In this document: positions 35,516 to 45,206 of the stretch, one piece after another | How the letters are laid out: each line of letters opens with the position of its first letter | Numbering within the stretch: position 1 is the first letter of the stretch | Assembly (NCBI RefSeq): GCF_011752995.1 | Contig: NZ_VWWL01000009.1 | Span: forward strand, 186,001 to 250,000 | Direction of reading: 5' to 3' | Length of the DNA stretch: 64,000 nucleotides | Source of the DNA: Burkholderia sp. Ax-1724 | Lineage (GTDB): Bacteria > Pseudomonadota > Gammaproteobacteria > Burkholderiales > Burkholderiaceae | The notes under the pieces: model-generated | Database searches by the model: none | The model's input: only the letters and a program-made list of their open reading frames with translations | Told to the model about the DNA's origin: nothing | Position numbers and translations under genes: made by a program

Positions 35516-36717
35516 TGCGCGACGAGACTCCCGAACAGCCGGCGCCGCTGCGCAGCGGCTACACGACCGGTAGCTGCGCGACGGCGACCTCGCTCGCGGC
35601 GGCGCGGCTGCTGCTTGCGGGCGTGGTCAGCGAGGTCGCCGAGATCGTGCTGCCGAAGGGCCAGCATGTACCGATGCGGCTCGTGTTTTGCCGGTTCGTG
35701 GCGCGGGGCGATGAGGGCGGGACGCAGGACAGCGGGTTAACGGGCACGCATGGCAACGAACATGACAATGAACAAGCGGGTGTGCAAATAAACCCGCAAG
35801 CAAGCCCACACAGCGGACGGATCGCCGAAGCCGGCACGATCAAGGACGCCGGCGACGATCCCGACGTGACCCACGGCGCGGTCGTCTTCGCGCGCGTGCG
35901 CCTCGTGCCCGAGCCCGGCGTGATCTTTCGCGCGGGGCCCGGCGTCGGCACGGTCACGCGCGCGGGGCTCACGCTGCCGGTCGGCGAACCGGCGATCAAC
36001 CCGGTGCCGCGCCAGATGATGACGCGGCACCTGAGCGAACTCGCCGCGCAGCACGCGTACCGCGGCGGCTTCGAGGTGACGGTCGGCGTCGAGGGCGGCG
36101 AAGAACTGGCGCTGAAAACGATGAACCCGCGCCTCGGCATTCTCGGCGGGTTGTCGATTCTCGGCACGACCGGCATCGTGCGGCCGTTTTCGTGCTCGGC
36201 GTATATCGCGTCGATCCATCAGGGCATCGACGTCGCGCGCGCGAACGGCTACACGCATCTCGCCGCCTGCACCGGCAACGCGAGCGAGGACGCGATGCGC
36301 GCGCACTACGGCCTGCCCGATATCGCGCTGATCGAAATGGGCGATTTCGTGGGCGCGGTGCTAAAGCATATGAAGCGCGCGCCGGTCGAGCGGCTCAGCA
36401 TCTGCGGCGGCTTCGGCAAGCTCAGCAAGCTCGCGGCGGGCCATCTCGATCTGCATAGCCGCAATTCGAGCATCGACCTCGAACAGCTTGCGGCATGGGC
36501 CGCCGCGCATGGCGCCGACGCCGCGCTGCAAGCCGCGATGCGCGCGGCCAACACGAGCCAGCAGGCGCTCGCGCTAGCGCATGCGCAGCAGGTGCCGCTC
36601 GGCGATATCGTCTGCGCGCGCGCGTTGGCCGTCGCGCGTGAGATCGTGCCGCCGCAGGTCGGCGTCGAGACGTTCGCGATCGATCGCCAGGGCAAGCTGG
36701 TCGGAGCCGCGCGATGA
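35515..36717 (+). CDS. cbiD: Cobalt-precorrin-5B (C1)-methyltransferase
   Basis: A 400-residue protein using ATG at 35515, sharing one base with the cob[26 protein letters not shown] is the CbiD N-terminus and [16 protein letters not shown] [34 protein letters not shown] and [17 protein letters not shown] follow. It has an insertion of about 40 residues (around 70-110: Gly/Asn/His/Gln-rich) just before the conserved KDAGDDPD, in DNA that is lower in GC than the rest. CbiD performs C1 methylation; it replaces CobF, absent here. Confidence 0.93.
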   Translation: MRDETPEQPAPLRSGYTTGSCATATSLAAARLLLAGVVSEVAEIVLPKGQHVPMRLVFCRFVARGDEGGTQDSGLTGTHGNEHDNEQAGVQINPQASPHSGRIAEAGTIKDAGDDPDVTHGAVVFARVRLVPEPGVIFRAGPGVGTVTRAGLTLPVGEPAINPVPRQMMTRHLSELAAQHAYRGGFEVTVGVEGGEELALKTMNPRLGILGGLSILGTTGIVRPFSCSAYIASIHQGIDVARANGYTHLAACTGNASEDAMRAHYGLPDIALIEMGDFVGAVLKHMKRAPVERLSICGGFGKLSKLAAGHLDLHSRNSSIDLEQLAAWAAAHGADAALQAAMRAANTSQQALALAHAQQVPLGDIVCARALAVAREIVPPQVGVETFAIDRQGKLVGAAR

Positions 36718-37457
36718 TGCGGGTTCTGCTGCTCGGCGGCACCGGCGACGCGCTGAAGATCGCGCGCCGGCTCGGCCCCACGCACGTGTACAGTCTCGCG
36801 GGTCTCGGCAAGGTGCCCGACGATTTGCAGTGCGCGGTGCGCGTCGGCGGTTTCGGCGGTGCCGACGGCCTCGCGCGTTACCTCGAAAGCGAACGGATCG
36901 GGCTCGTGATCGACGCGACCCATCCGTACGCGGCGCAAATCAGCGCCAACGCGGCGCAGGCGAGCCGCGCGGCGCGCGTGCCGTGCTGGGCGCTGCGCCG
37001 TCCGGCGTGGCAGCCGCAAGCCGGCGACGACTGGCGCATGGTCGGCGACTGGCACGAACTGACGGCGGCGCTCGCGCCGTTCAGGCGGCCGCTCTTCACG
37101 CTCGGGCGCGAGCCGCTCGCGCATCTCGACGAAATCCCGCCGCATCAGTTCTGGACCGTGCGCGTGCTCGACCCGCACCCGGACACGGCGCGCTCGCGCA
37201 CGCTCGCGGCGCGCGGGCCGTTCACGCTCGATGGCGAGCGCGCGCTGTTCGCGCTGCAGGCATTCGACGTGGTCGTCAGCAAGAACAGCGGGGGCGGCGC
37301 CACCGAGGCGAAGCTCGAGGTCGCGCGCGAACGCGGCCTGCCGGTCGTGATGCTGCGGCGTCCGCCACTGCCGCCGGCCGAGCGCGAGTTTGCCGCCGTT
37401 GCCGATCTGCTCGACGCATTGCGTACGGTCGGCGCGGTCGGCGCAACAGCTCATTGA
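36714..37457 (+). CDS. cobK: Precorrin-6A reductase
   Basis: A 247-residue NADPH-dependent reductase. ATG at 36714 overlaps the cbiD stop (ATGATG). The nucleotide-binding start is [36 protein letters not shown] and [21 protein letters not shown] are CobK/CbiJ signatures. It makes precorrin-6B. Contiguous with cobL, cbiD and cobM in one operon. Confidence 0.94.
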   Translation: MMRVLLLGGTGDALKIARRLGPTHVYSLAGLGKVPDDLQCAVRVGGFGGADGLARYLESERIGLVIDATHPYAAQISANAAQASRAARVPCWALRRPAWQPQAGDDWRMVGDWHELTAALAPFRRPLFTLGREPLAHLDEIPPHQFWTVRVLDPHPDTARSRTLAARGPFTLDGERALFALQAFDVVVSKNSGGGATEAKLEVARERGLPVVMLRRPPLPPAEREFAAVADLLDALRTVGAVGATAH

Positions 37458-37476
37458 ATAACGTTTGGAGTCTTGA

Positions 37477-38205
37477 ATGACGGTGTTTTTTATCGGCGCG
37501 GGTCCGGGCGACCCGGAGCTGATTACGGTGAAAGGGCAGCGGCTCGTGCGTGCCTGCCCGGTGATTCTCTACGCGGGTTCGCTCGTGCCGGCCGCGGTAC
37601 TCGAAGGACATTGCGCCGAGCAGGTGGTCAACACCGCGGACCTCGATCTCGACCAGATCGTCGCGCTGCTCGCAGCCGCGCATGCGAAGGGGCAAGACGT
37701 CGCGCGCGTGCATTCGGGCGATCCGTCCCTGTACGGCGCGATCGGCGAGCAGATTCGCCGTCTGCGCGAACTCGGCATTCCGTACGAGATCGTGCCCGGC
37801 GTGACCGCGACGGCCGCCTGCGCGGCCGCGCTCGGCTGCGAACTGACGCTGCCCGATGTTTCGCAGACGCTGATCCTCACACGTTATGCGAGCAAGACGG
37901 CGATGCCCGAGGGCGAACAGCTCGCCGATCTCGCCCGGCATCGCGCGACGCTGGCGATTCACCTCGGCGTGCGGCATCTCGCGCGCATCGTCGACGAGTT
38001 GCGGCCGCATTACGGCGGCGTCTGTCCGATCGCGGTGATCTATCGCGCCAGCTGGCCCGACGAGGAGAAGATCACCGGCACGCTCGACGATATCGTCGGC
38101 AAGGTGGCAGGGACGTCGATCGAACGGACCGCGCTGATTCTGGTCGGCGAGGTGCTGGCCGCCGAGGGCTTCGCGGAGTCGACGTTGTACGCGAAGGGCG
38201 CTTGA
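37477..38205 (+). CDS. cobM: Precorrin-4 C11-methyltransferase
   Basis: A 242-residue tetrapyrrole methyltransferase. [20 protein letters not shown] is the SAM-binding N-terminus; HSGDPSLYGAIGEQ and VPGVTATAACAAALGCELTLP, with LTRYASKTAMPEGEQL, identify CobM/CbiF. It begins 20 bases after the cobK stop and is the last gene of the plus-strand cob operon; no clear terminator follows before the convergent rhomboid gene. Confidence 0.95.
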   Translation: MTVFFIGAGPGDPELITVKGQRLVRACPVILYAGSLVPAAVLEGHCAEQVVNTADLDLDQIVALLAAAHAKGQDVARVHSGDPSLYGAIGEQIRRLRELGIPYEIVPGVTATAACAAALGCELTLPDVSQTLILTRYASKTAMPEGEQLADLARHRATLAIHLGVRHLARIVDELRPHYGGVCPIAVIYRASWPDEEKITGTLDDIVGKVAGTSIERTALILVGEVLAAEGFAESTLYAKGA

Positions 38206-38324
38206 GCGTGGCGGGCGGCAGGGGGCATGTCGCGTGTGCGTGCCGGGTAGGCGCTAGGTCTGCCTGCATGGGGCCGCTGTTCTCAACGCGTCATCAGCGC
38301 TTCGTCAACGCCTCAGCAGCGCCT

Positions 38325-39926
38325 TCACGGGCGCTCCTGCCTCTCCTTGCGCTCGGCGCCAGGCGGGCGCACCACGCGCCCATGCGAAAGCTTCGTGACC
38401 AGATCGATCTGGTCGCGCGCATCCTTGGCGAGCGCGCGGATCGGAGCCTGCGTGGCGTCGTCGGTCTCCTGCGGATGCGTCAGCAGCACCGCTTCACGGT
38501 GGAAGATCTGCCGGTTGTCGTCGAGATAGCGCAGTAGCGCCGTGCGCATCGCGGTGCGCGGCGACCGGGGCGGCAGCTTCGCGTGGTCGATCGCCGTGTA
38601 GAGGGCGTCCCACTCCGGCAGGATATCGGTGATGAGCCGGTTCGAGGCCACGTCCCGTTCGACCTGCGACGCCATGCGCATGTGCCGCCATGCGTCGAGG
38701 TCCGCGAGCGCTTTCAGTTGGGCTGGATGCATGTCGAACAGCACTTTCTCGAACTGCGCATCTTCGAGTCTCGCCGCGCTCATGTGCGTAAGCGGATAGG
38801 CGAACGCACCGAGCGCGGCGCCCCCCACCAGCGTCGACGCCAGCAGGCTCGTGCGCGAGCGGCGCTCACGCGCGACGGGTTCGAGCGGCCGCGCGAGCAG
38901 CGCGCCGATCAGCATGCCGCCGATCAGGCCGCCGACGTGCGCGGCATTGTCGACGCCGCGATGCACCAGACCGCTATAGAGATTGAAGAGAATGAACACC
39001 CACATCGCGCTGCGATTGCGCTCCGCGAGCGTCTTCGGCAACTCCTTGCGATAGCGCAGCACGTAGACCAGCAGCGCGCCGGCCACGCCGAAGATCGCGC
39101 CGGACGCCCCCACGGTGCTGAGCGCGGGATGCACGAAGATGCTGAACATGCTGGCGCTGAGCCCGGCGAACAGATAGAGCGCGAGAAAACGCGCGTTGCC
39201 GTACAAACGTTCGGTCAGTCGGCCGAGCGCATAGAGCACGAGCATGTTCGACGCGAGGTGAGCGAGGCCCGCATGGACGAACAGGGCACTCACCAGACGC
39301 CACGGCTCGCCGCTGAGCGTATCGGGCGCGAAGTTCGCGCCCCAGTCGAGCAGTGTGCTCGGATGGGGCTTGAACGGGTCGGCGCCGGCGGCGTACATTG
39401 CCATGAAAACGACGAGGTTCAGCACGATCAGCGCGTAGGTGACCCACAGGTGCGGCGTCAGCGCGGCAAGCCGGTAGTTGATCGTGTTGAGCGCGCGCCG
39501 CTCGGCCGCGAAGGCGGGCGTCATCTGCGCGGGCAGCAGGCCGACGATCTGCTGCACGTCTTCGAGGCTGCCGGTGGTCAGCGCGACGCGTCGCACGTCG
39601 CGCGAGCCCGCGCGCAGATCGAAGCACAACTGCCGCCCGTCGAACTCGATGTCGTAGATTTCGTCGCGGTGAAAGTCGTACTGTTGACGGCCGCTCGCTC
39701 GACGCAGCACGACGCGCTCCTGGCGGATCGATAGTTCGCCTTTGATGCGTAATGCATGGCGTAAGGCGGACAACGGATTCCAGCGCAGATGCCAGTTTTT
39801 TGGCCGGACTGAATAGCGCAGCTTGAAAGTCGCTGCGCTGTCCCAATCCGCGAAAACGGAAAACGCAGCAGGGGGCATGCCCGAAGCGTGGCCCGACGCT
39901 CCGGGATGGGGTTCGACACGATCCAT
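38325..39926 (-). CDS. Rhomboid-family intramembrane serine protease with N- and C-terminal extensions
   Basis: A 533-residue protein; ATG at 39924-39926 has AAGG 8 bases upstream. Residues 30-150 are a soluble N-terminal domain (beta-rich, RQERVVLRRASGRQQYDF). Residues 160-345 hold the rhomboid core of six or seven helices: catalytic S275 in GASGAIFG, H330 in AAHVGG, and the helix HLASNMLVLYALG (residues 223-235). Residues 350-533 are a C-terminal soluble extension. Rhomboids cleave membrane proteins within the bilayer. Substrates are unknown. It is convergent with cobM and downstream of the MFS gene's end. Confidence 0.88.
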   Translation of the reverse strand: MDRVEPHPGASGHASGMPPAAFSVFADWDSAATFKLRYSVRPKNWHLRWNPLSALRHALRIKGELSIRQERVVLRRASGRQQYDFHRDEIYDIEFDGRQLCFDLRAGSRDVRRVALTTGSLEDVQQIVGLLPAQMTPAFAAERRALNTINYRLAALTPHLWVTYALIVLNLVVFMAMYAAGADPFKPHPSTLLDWGANFAPDTLSGEPWRLVSALFVHAGLAHLASNMLVLYALGRLTERLYGNARFLALYLFAGLSASMFSIFVHPALSTVGASGAIFGVAGALLVYVLRYRKELPKTLAERNRSAMWVFILFNLYSGLVHRGVDNAAHVGGLIGGMLIGALLARPLEPVARERRSRTSLLASTLVGGAALGAFAYPLTHMSAARLEDAQFEKVLFDMHPAQLKALADLDAWRHMRMASQVERDVASNRLITDILPEWDALYTAIDHAKLPPRSPRTAMRTALLRYLDDNRQIFHREAVLLTHPQETDDATQAPIRALAKDARDQIDLVTKLSHGRVVRPPGAERKERQERP

Positions 39927-40021
39927 GTGATCGCCTTCTCTCGATGTTTTTCTTGGTATGCCTTTGAGGCGTTGCGCCATTCTGAGTTGGGCGCGTTTTT
40001 ATTTCAAGTGAGAGAAAGCGC

Positions 40022-41515
40022 TCAGTCTTCCATCGGCGACAGGACTTCGACCGGCACCGGCTTGTCTCCGCTGAGCCGGATCGTCGGCACGAGCGAGAAC
40101 AGCGAGACGACGCACAGCCCGATCACGAAGATCGACACGAACGTCAGGTGCAGCGACTGATGCAGCACGAGGCGGATCAGGTCGCTGTCGCCGAGATCGG
40201 CCGCGCGGTTCTGCAGCAGTGCCTTCAGCTGGTCCGACGTCACCGTGGCGACGCCTTTCGAATGACTGAGTCCGAAGTTCAGCACCGCGCCGAACAGCGT
40301 CGCGCCGAGCGTGCTGCCGAGATTGCGCGAGAACAGATTCGATGCGGTCGCGCTGCCGCGCTCCTCGGGCTTGACGATCTCCTGGATCAGCATGAGCGAA
40401 CTGACGCTCGACGTGCCCATGCCGAAGCCCATGATGAGCGACGCGACGCCGGCGATGACCGGCGAGGCGCCTGGCGACAGGAACAGCAGCAGTACCGCGC
40501 CGAGCGGCACGAACGAACTGCCGCCGATCAGCATGCGCCGCAGCCCGAGCCGGTGGAACGACTTCGCCGCGAAGGTCGCGCCACTCGGCCAGCCGACCAT
40601 CATCATCGTGAGCGCGAGGCCGGCCACGACCGGCGAGCGGTGCAGCACACCCTGCACGTACATCGGCAGGAAAGTGGTCGCGCCCATCAGGATCATGCCG
40701 GCCAGCACCGTCGCGCTGTTGCAGGCGGCGATCGGCCGGCGGCTCCAGAGCGCGAACGAGATCATCGGCTCGGCCGCGCGGCGCTCCTGCAGCACGAAGC
40801 CGACCACGCACACCACGAACACGCCGCCCGCCCAGCCGGCCTGCGTGAGGGCGTTGTCGCCGGCGTAGGTGAGCGCCATCATCAAGGCGGCGATCGCGGC
40901 CATGAAGAGCGCGGCGCCGCCGAAGTCGATCGACGGCCGCGCGTGCCGTTCCGATTCGCGCAGGAACGCGATGAAGCCGGCCGCCGCCGCGAGGCCGATC
41001 GGCAGGTTGATCCAGAAGATCCACGCCCACGACAGGTTGTGAATGATGAAGCCGCCGACCATCGGGCCGAGCACCGCCGAGATCGCCCATACGCTGGCGA
41101 GATAGCCCTGCACCTTGCCGCGTTCGCGCGCCGGGTAGAGGTCGGCGACGACGGTCAGCGCGACCGGCTGGATCGCGCCCGCGCCGACGCCCTGGAGCAG
41201 GCGGAACGCGATCATCGAGGGCATCGACCAAGCGAAGCCGGAAAGCGTCGAGCCGACGAGAAAGATCGCGATGCCCGTGAGGAGCACGGGCTTGCGTCCG
41301 TAGAGGTCGGCGAGCTTGCCGAAGATCACGGTCATCGCGGTCTGCGTGAGCAGGAACGACGAGAACACCCAGCTATACAGATGCAGATCGCCGAGTTGCG
41401 AGACGATCTGCGGCATGGCGGTGGAGACGATGGTCGCCTCGATGGCGACCATCGCCATCGAGGCCATCACGGCGATGATGACGAGATGGCGTGCGGATTG
41501 AGGGCTGCGGGACAT
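40022..41515 (-). CDS. MFS multidrug transporter (MDR, 14-TM)
   Basis: A 497-residue membrane protein from ATG 41513-41515 (MSRSPQSARHLVII). AMVAIEATIVSTAMPQIVSQL is the variant TM1 motif of the DHA2/MDR branch, FGKLADLYGRKPVLL the TM2-3 loop motif, and LPIGLAAAAGFIAF the TM5-6 position. About 14 hydrophobic segments. A large cytoplasmic loop near the C-terminus (VTSDQLKALLQNRAADLGD) is family-typical. Divergent from the DUF1488 gene at 41792. Confidence 0.9.
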   Translation of the reverse strand: MSRSPQSARHLVIIAVMASMAMVAIEATIVSTAMPQIVSQLGDLHLYSWVFSSFLLTQTAMTVIFGKLADLYGRKPVLLTGIAIFLVGSTLSGFAWSMPSMIAFRLLQGVGAGAIQPVALTVVADLYPARERGKVQGYLASVWAISAVLGPMVGGFIIHNLSWAWIFWINLPIGLAAAAGFIAFLRESERHARPSIDFGGAALFMAAIAALMMALTYAGDNALTQAGWAGGVFVVCVVGFVLQERRAAEPMISFALWSRRPIAACNSATVLAGMILMGATTFLPMYVQGVLHRSPVVAGLALTMMMVGWPSGATFAAKSFHRLGLRRMLIGGSSFVPLGAVLLLFLSPGASPVIAGVASLIMGFGMGTSSVSSLMLIQEIVKPEERGSATASNLFSRNLGSTLGATLFGAVLNFGLSHSKGVATVTSDQLKALLQNRAADLGDSDLIRLVLHQSLHLTFVSIFVIGLCVVSLFSLVPTIRLSGDKPVPVEVLSPMED

Positions 41516-41791
41516 GAAGGCGTAGTATCGATGTGTGGAGCGCGTCGGGCGGCTCGCCGGGGGCGAGGCGCGACGCATCGGCGCGGCCGCGCAAGGCGGC
41601 CGCTGTGGAGTATGCACCTTACGGCGCATGCGTGCCCGGATTCCTCGTGCAGGCAAGCCCGGCCGCGGGTCCGCTCCGTTCGGGCGAGCGGGCGGGAAAA
41701 AGCGGGTCAGCGTGTAAGCGGGTCAGGCCGGCCTTGCCGCTTTGGCACGGGCGTTGCGCATTCAACATTCCCTTTCGACACATGGAGGACC

Positions 41792-42055
41792 ATGATGAGG
41801 ATCGAATTCACTGGACGTCGGGAAGTGATAGCCGCCGCGCGCGTTGCCTTCGAGGCCAAGGTGGACGGCACGGGCGTATGGTGCAGCGTATCGCTGGACG
41901 CGCTGAACAGCCACTTCGGCAACGGCGGCTCATCGGCCCACGATCTGGTGGGGACCTTCGAGGCGAACCGCGCACGCATTGAAAATGCCACACGGCGCGT
42001 GCTCGAGAAAAATGGCGGGCAGTCGGTGGAGCTCGAGGGCAGCGATTTCAGTTGA
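41792..42055 (+). CDS. DUF1488 family protein
   Basis: An 87-residue cytoplasmic protein with ATG ATG start and GGAGG upstream. The small fold VAFEAKVDGTGVWCSVSLDALNSHFGNG plus the C-terminal helix FEANRARIENATRRVLEKNGG matches DUF1488, common in Burkholderiales. Function unknown. Confidence 0.85.
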   Translation: MMRIEFTGRREVIAAARVAFEAKVDGTGVWCSVSLDALNSHFGNGGSSAHDLVGTFEANRARIENATRRVLEKNGGQSVELEGSDFS

Positions 42056-42086
42056 GGTGCGCGGGGACTCCCGGGTTCGAATCCGT

Positions 42087-42127
42087 CGCTCGCGCAACGC
42101 CGATTAGCACGGCGGTTCGCGCGAGCG
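42087..42127. promoter_or_regulatory. Long imperfect hairpin upstream of carbonic anhydrase
   Basis: CGCTCGCGC (42087-42095) pairs with GCGCGAGCG (42119-42127); inner arms AACGCCG and CGGCGGTT add a further near-perfect stem around a 7-base loop. It lies 32 bases after the DUF1488 stop and 65 bases before the carbonic anhydrase start, so it is a possible terminator or a 5' regulatory structure. A TATAGT -10 lies downstream at about 42142. Confidence 0.5.
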
Positions 42128-42191
42128 GCGGGAGGCTCCTGTATAGTCGCGGCAGTCAGCAAACAGTCTCTTCGAAACTCTGGAGAATATC

Positions 42192-42827
42192 TTGCAGGAA
42201 ATCATCGAAGGTTTGATCCGCTTTCAACGGGAGATCTTTCCGCAACAGAGCGCGCTGTACAAGCGTTTGTCGACGGCACAGAATCCCAGCACGCTGTTCG
42301 TGACCTGTTCGGATAGCCGCGTGGTGCCGGAGTTGCTCACGCAAACCGAGCCGGGTTCGCTCTTCGTGATCCGCAACGCGGGCAACATCGTGCCGTCGTA
42401 CGGCCCGGAGCCGGGCGGCGTGTCGGCCACCGTCGAATATGCGGTGGCCGTGCTCGGCGTGACCGACATCGTGATCTGCGGCCATTCGAACTGCGGCGCG
42501 ATGACGGCGATCTCGACCTGCACGAACCTCGAACACATGCCGGCGGTCGCGAGCTGGCTGCGTCACGCGGATGCGGCCAAGGCCATCAACGCATCGCGTC
42601 ACTACTGCTCGGATGCCGAGCGTCTCGAAGCGCTCGTCAAGGACAACGTGATCGCGCAGCTTGGCAATATCCGCACGCATCCGCCGGTAGCGGTCGGGCT
42701 CGTCAATAAAACGCTGCGGCTGCATGGCTGGATCTTCAATATCGAAAGCGGCGAGATGCTCGCGCTCGATGGCAAAACCGGCGAATTTTTACCGCTTGCG
42801 GAGAATCCGGAAATCTATGCCGTTTAA
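42192..42827 (+). CDS. Beta-class carbonic anhydrase
   Basis: A 211-residue enzyme starting at TTG with GGAG upstream; this start matches the family's MQ-I-GFLRFQ opening. Zinc ligands C39 and D41 (TCSDSRV) with H98 and C101 (GHSNCGA) are all present. It hydrates CO2 to bicarbonate for carboxylating enzymes or pH homeostasis. It carries the compact beta fold without a signal peptide, so cytoplasmic. A strong terminator follows at 42928. Confidence 0.94.
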   Translation: MQEIIEGLIRFQREIFPQQSALYKRLSTAQNPSTLFVTCSDSRVVPELLTQTEPGSLFVIRNAGNIVPSYGPEPGGVSATVEYAVAVLGVTDIVICGHSNCGAMTAISTCTNLEHMPAVASWLRHADAAKAINASRHYCSDAERLEALVKDNVIAQLGNIRTHPPVAVGLVNKTLRLHGWIFNIESGEMLALDGKTGEFLPLAENPEIYAV

Positions 42828-42927
42828 TGCGGCTTTGGGAATCGGGCATATCTAGCGCGTATTCAGGCGGGCATTAACGCAAAGGCCGCAGGCCCGAAAA
42901 AAGCCATAACGCAGCACACGTAAAAAG

Positions 42928-42965
42928 CGCGGCGCACTGGGGTTCAGTGCGCCGCGTTTGTTTTT
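42928..42965 (+). terminator. Strong intrinsic terminator
   Basis: CGCGGCGCACTG (42928-42939) and CAGTGCGCCGCG (42945-42956) form a perfect 12-base stem with a 5-base loop, followed by TTTGTTTTT. Confidence 0.92.
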
Positions 42966-43322
42966 CATCGTTGTGCATCGTGTATCTGGACAACACACAT
43001 TCGAATTGCCGCCGGTTTATCCATCGCGCGCTCGCCCGATTCGGACACACGCTCTGCCTGATCCGCCGATTCATCGCACGCCCTGCGCGCAATGAGAACC
43101 GACTGCCTATGCTGCGTTCTCATTCATCTGTGCATTGAGCGGCCGCATGGCGGTCGCGATGGCGGTGATGGCGGCATCCATCGGATCGATCGCTGCCCAC
43201 TTCCGGTTGAATCCCGGGGCGCCCGTACGCATCGACGCGCGTTTGCGCGCGTGTGCGTATCGCGCTCGCCCCGGCACGTCGATCTGCTGGAAGGGGAATC
43301 CGTCTTGTATCGCGAACCGAGA
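42966..43322. other. Intergenic stretch upstream of the membrane-protein gene
   Basis: About 357 bases. Frames here are extensions of the next gene and lack family features; its frame also offers TTG at 43305 with AAGGGGAA upstream. No promoter was identified with confidence. Confidence 0.45.
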
Positions 43323-44237
43323 ATGGCAGTGCTGACGGGGCTCGTCGTCGGCGTGGTGGCGATCGGCCTGTATGTGCTGCAGTTCGAAAACAACTGGCTG
43401 CCGAACGACGAACTGGTGCTCAGGAGCGACGGCGAGCGCAGCGAACTCACGGGCCCAACGGTGGCGATGGGGCGTGTCGAGCGGAGTGGCGACAATGCGC
43501 TGACGAACCCATGGGCGGCGCACAATAACTCGCGTCGCAGCGATGCGGCCAGGGCAAGAGCGACGGCGCCAGCGCGAGCGGACACGCCGCCGGACGCGAC
43601 GTTTGCATCGACGGAGCCGCGCAACGATCCGCCGCTCAGCGTGCCGCAAGCACCGCCGCGGCAACAACGGCCATTGCAGGCGAACAACATGCGACAGCCT
43701 GCGCTCAGATCCGCTCGCACCTCATCGCACGAGGCGGCAAAAAACAGCCATCCGTACGAGTCGCACGCGTCGCGCGAGCGCCGGCTTGCACGTCGCGAGC
43801 CGGCCAGAAATGCGCCAGGCATGGCCAGGCCGACGCGACTCGCGGCAAACGCCGCGACGACTTCACGCGGCCATCATGCACGGCCTGCCGGCACGCGAAG
43901 CAAGCCATCGGTGCCCGTGCACGAGCGGTCCGCAACGAGGGCCGTGAAAAAAACATCGCCAACGACTTCCGCGCGGCCGCATCGACGGCTTGCACCAGCT
44001 AGCGGGCCCACAGCGTCGATATCCGGCACCGCACCGGCCGCGCCAGCCGCGAGCAACGGCCCGGCACCGTCCGCCGACGCCTCGCCGCAAGCCAGCGACG
44101 ACGGCCGCAAAACACGCGCCCAGGTCCTGGCCGAACTCGTCCGGGCGCGCGAGGACGGCAGCCTGCCGGCCTTCGGCAATCCGAGTCCGGTCGGACCCGG
44201 CGGCACGCCGTCTTCCGCCGTCGCGCGGCGGCCCTGA
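43323..44237 (+). CDS. Hypothetical membrane protein with disordered Ala/Pro/Arg-rich region and DUF4148-like tail
   Basis: 304 residues from ATG at 43323; TTG at 43305 is an alternative with a better ribosome site. Residues about 1-22 are a membrane segment (MAVLTGLVVGVVAIGLYVLQ). The middle, about 50-250, is low complexity: Ala, Pro, Arg, Ser and Thr, probably disordered and periplasmic. The last 40 residues have GRKTRAQVLAELVRAREDG and LPAFGNPSPVGPGG, resembling the conserved tail motif of Burkholderia DUF4148 secreted proteins. No enzyme motif is visible. Its function is unknown. Convergent with surE, five bases apart. Confidence 0.55.
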   Translation: MAVLTGLVVGVVAIGLYVLQFENNWLPNDELVLRSDGERSELTGPTVAMGRVERSGDNALTNPWAAHNNSRRSDAARARATAPARADTPPDATFASTEPRNDPPLSVPQAPPRQQRPLQANNMRQPALRSARTSSHEAAKNSHPYESHASRERRLARREPARNAPGMARPTRLAANAATTSRGHHARPAGTRSKPSVPVHERSATRAVKKTSPTTSARPHRRLAPASGPTASISGTAPAAPAASNGPAPSADASPQASDDGRKTRAQVLAELVRAREDGSLPAFGNPSPVGPGGTPSSAVARRP

Positions 44238-44242
44238 ACCAC

Positions 44243-45022
44243 TCAGCGCAGCGATGCCGCGAGCCGCGCGAACGTGGTGTCGTCGGTGCGATCGAAGGCG
44301 AGCGGCGTGACCGACACGCGGCCCGCCGCGACCACCGCCGTTTCGCTGTCGGCATCGTTCGCGCGCGTGCCGCGCTGAAAGCGCAGCCAGTGATACGCCA
44401 TGCCGCGCGGGTCGACCTGCGGCAGCACGTCGATGTCTTCGACGAGGCCGACGCCTTGCCGCGTCGGCGTGAGCGGGCCGGCGTCGGCCGCATCGACGTC
44501 GGGGAAGTTGATGTTCAGGCAGGTCGGCGCCGCCTGCTCGATCGCGAGCAACTGGCGGATCAAGCCGGGCGCGAGCGTGCGTGCCGTGTCCCAGCGCACG
44601 CGCTCGCGATCGCGAAAAGCCTGGCTCAGCGCGAACGAAGGCAGCCCGAGCAGCAGGCCGGTCATCGCCGCACCGACCGTGCCCGAGAACATCGTCTCGA
44701 CACCGAGATTGGCGCCGCGATTGACGCCCGACAGCACGAGCGTGGGCGGCGCCTCGCGCATCAGATGACGCACGCCCATCACGACGCAGTCGCCGGGCGT
44801 GCCGGTCACGCCGAAGCGGCGCTCGCCCTGGCGGCTCACGCGCAGCGGCGAATGCAGGCTGATCGAATGCGAGGTGCCGCTCTGATCGTGCTCGGGCGCG
44901 ACCACCCAGACTTCGTGCGCGAGTTCGGCGGCCACGGCTTCGAGCACGGCGAGGCCGGGCGCGTCGATGCCGTCGTCGTTGGTCAGCAGCACACGCGGCA
45001 CTTTGGATTCGTCAGCGGACAT
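44243..45022 (-). CDS. surE: 5'/3'-nucleotidase SurE
   Basis: A 259-residue metal-dependent phosphatase; ATG at 45020-45022 (MSADESKVPRVL) has GGAG 7-8 bases upstream. VLLTNDDGIDAPGL is the SurE signature (NDDG, 15-18), with VVAPEHDQSGTSHSISL and VLSGVNRGANLGVETMFSGTVGAA carrying the other metal and phosphate ligands. It dephosphorylates nucleoside monophosphates and is a stationary-phase survival protein. In many gamma-proteobacteria surE is next to pcm and rpoS; here it stands alone, divergent from the ArsR gene. Confidence 0.93.
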   Translation of the reverse strand: MSADESKVPRVLLTNDDGIDAPGLAVLEAVAAELAHEVWVVAPEHDQSGTSHSISLHSPLRVSRQGERRFGVTGTPGDCVVMGVRHLMREAPPTLVLSGVNRGANLGVETMFSGTVGAAMTGLLLGLPSFALSQAFRDRERVRWDTARTLAPGLIRQLLAIEQAAPTCLNINFPDVDAADAGPLTPTRQGVGLVEDIDVLPQVDPRGMAYHWLRFQRGTRANDADSETAVVAAGRVSVTPLAFDRTDDTTFARLAASLR

Positions 45023-45178
45023 CGCGTCAATCTCCTCTCGATCGGTGGGTGAACCGGCCCGGATTCGCGGCGGATTCATGCGGGCAGGGACGTTCAGACA
45101 GGGACGTTCATTATCCGGCCTTCGCCCGGCGAACGATCCCGGCACTTCGCGACATTTCGCGACATTTCGATAAAAACC

Positions 45179-45206
45179 TTGACGCCGTTCGCCTGGCGCC
45201 TATAGT
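45179..45206 (+). promoter_or_regulatory. Sigma70 promoter for the ArsR-type gene
   Basis: TTGACG (45179-45184) and TATAGT (45201-45206) are separated by 16 bases. Transcription would begin at about 45212-45214, which coincides with the ATG start codon of the downstream gene and suggests a leaderless message. Confidence 0.65.

Noticed and set aside
42071..42084. tRNA-like T-loop (GGGTTCGAATCC) between DUF1488 and carbonic anhydrase
   Set aside because: The T-stem does not pair beyond two bases and no acceptor or anticodon arm is found around it, so not a tRNA.
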